Shown here: positions 63,532 to 64,000 of the stretch, in pieces | How the letters are laid out: each line of letters opens with the position of its first letter | How positions within the stretch are numbered: the first letter of the stretch is position 1 | Source of the DNA: Sipunculus nudus | Lineage: Eukaryota > Annelida > Sipuncula > Golfingiida > Sipunculidae | Length of the DNA: 64,000 nucleotides | Direction: 5' to 3' | Assembly (NCBI GenBank): GCA_026874595.1 | Contig: CM049306.1 | Coordinates: forward strand, 90,657,142 to 90,721,141 | Program-made: the position numbers and the translations under genes | Notes under the pieces: generated by a model | Told to the model about the DNA's origin: nothing | The model's input: only the letters and a program-made list of their open reading frames with translations | Databases searched by the model: none

Positions 63532-64000
63532 TTATTTGCCTTCAATTACAGGAATGTCTTGTTGACATTCCAATTTCATTATACAGTAATCAATGAATTA
63601 ATAATACAGACAAATTAATACAGACAATAAATAAATTCTCAATAAATAACACATAAAGTATGACTATGAGTATGAATGTAAAATGGCAGGTAAAAATAAG
63701 CTTTTTATATTGTGGTATTCATTGAAAAATAATTACACAGTATTTTTTCAATTATATCACCTTGCGCATCGAGAGATGAAATATGGAAATACAGTAATAA
63801 AACTCTGCATTAAGTTGTTTGTATGAAAGTAAGTAAAGACCATGGTCATGTTTCTATAAGTTATTTTTGTGTAAGTATAATATTGAATGTAAGCCCAATA
63901 TATTGCAGCTGTCATAATTTTTGGAAACTTTTAAAAATGCGAATTTTATCTGTAACTCTCCTTGCCTAACACACTTACCTAAAAGCCAGGACAAAAATCG
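63532..64000 (-). mobile_element. LINE 3' UTR with stem-loop (partial)
   Basis: On the minus strand the sequence ends GGCAAATAAA followed by (TCTTA)n, as in LINEs with a microsatellite tail. Near that end there is a perfect hairpin, GGAATGTC-AACAA-GACATTCC (63551-63571), placed where LINE RTs recognise their RNA. No ORF is in this part; the element would continue beyond the window. Confidence 0.5.

Overview
The window is nuclear DNA of an invertebrate animal. Genes are split by short GT-AG introns, TA, CA and homopolymer tracts are very abundant, and most recognisable coding sequence belongs to retrotransposons (Gypsy-type LTR element, two DIRS elements, an L1/Tx1-type LINE, fragments of other LINEs, tRNA-type SINEs, MITEs). 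A secreted multi-exon C-type lectin gene with Cys-rich modules, a RecQ-like helicase core gene and the DIRS load fit a marine invertebrate, probably a mollusc; the species cannot be fixed from the sequence alone.

Layout. 1-5.5 kb: non-coding AT-rich DNA holding the last exon of a membrane-protein gene (3015-3201), an orphan CCAAT/TATA promoter, a TA tract and SINE pieces. 5.6-12.8 kb: a broken Gypsy-type LTR retrotransposon on the minus strand, with two 1.2-kb LTRs and gag, protease, RT, RNase H and integrase remnants. 12.8-17.9 kb: no cellular gene; a degraded LINE RT, a 342-bp MITE with TTA duplications and one copy of an unclassified dispersed repeat. 17.9-29.6 kb: plus-strand exons of a secreted protein: Cys-rich repeat exons (21218-23355), a PAN/apple-like exon (25920-26111) and a three-exon C-type lectin domain (27361-29191). 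Reading phase is continuous inside each block; one linking exon between them was not found, so two genes are possible. 30.6-36.0 kb: a nearly whole DIRS element with an intact tyrosine recombinase and split inverted repeats. 36-42 kb: dispersed repeats, a candidate solo LTR, microsatellites. 42-46.2 kb: a frame-broken L1/Tx1-type LINE on the minus strand with a second copy of the MITE inside its 3' UTR. 46.4-50.2 kb: AT-rich DNA with a degenerate repeated unit. 50.5-54.8 kb: a second, different DIRS element whose recombinase is cut off before the catalytic tyrosine. 55-61.2 kb: a six-exon RecQ-like helicase gene on the minus strand, open through all splice junctions, with a separate plus-strand zinc-binding (ZAD-like) exon inside its first intron. 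61.2-64 kb: MITEs, homopolymer-rich repeats and the 3' end of another LINE with an (AGATA)n tail.

The cellular genes do not form an operon or pathway. The lectin gene is a candidate secreted recognition protein; the helicase and its nested antisense exon are the least ordinary pair and could be host genes or the cargo of a DNA transposon. All exon models rest on splice sites and phase read by eye, without transcripts or database searches.
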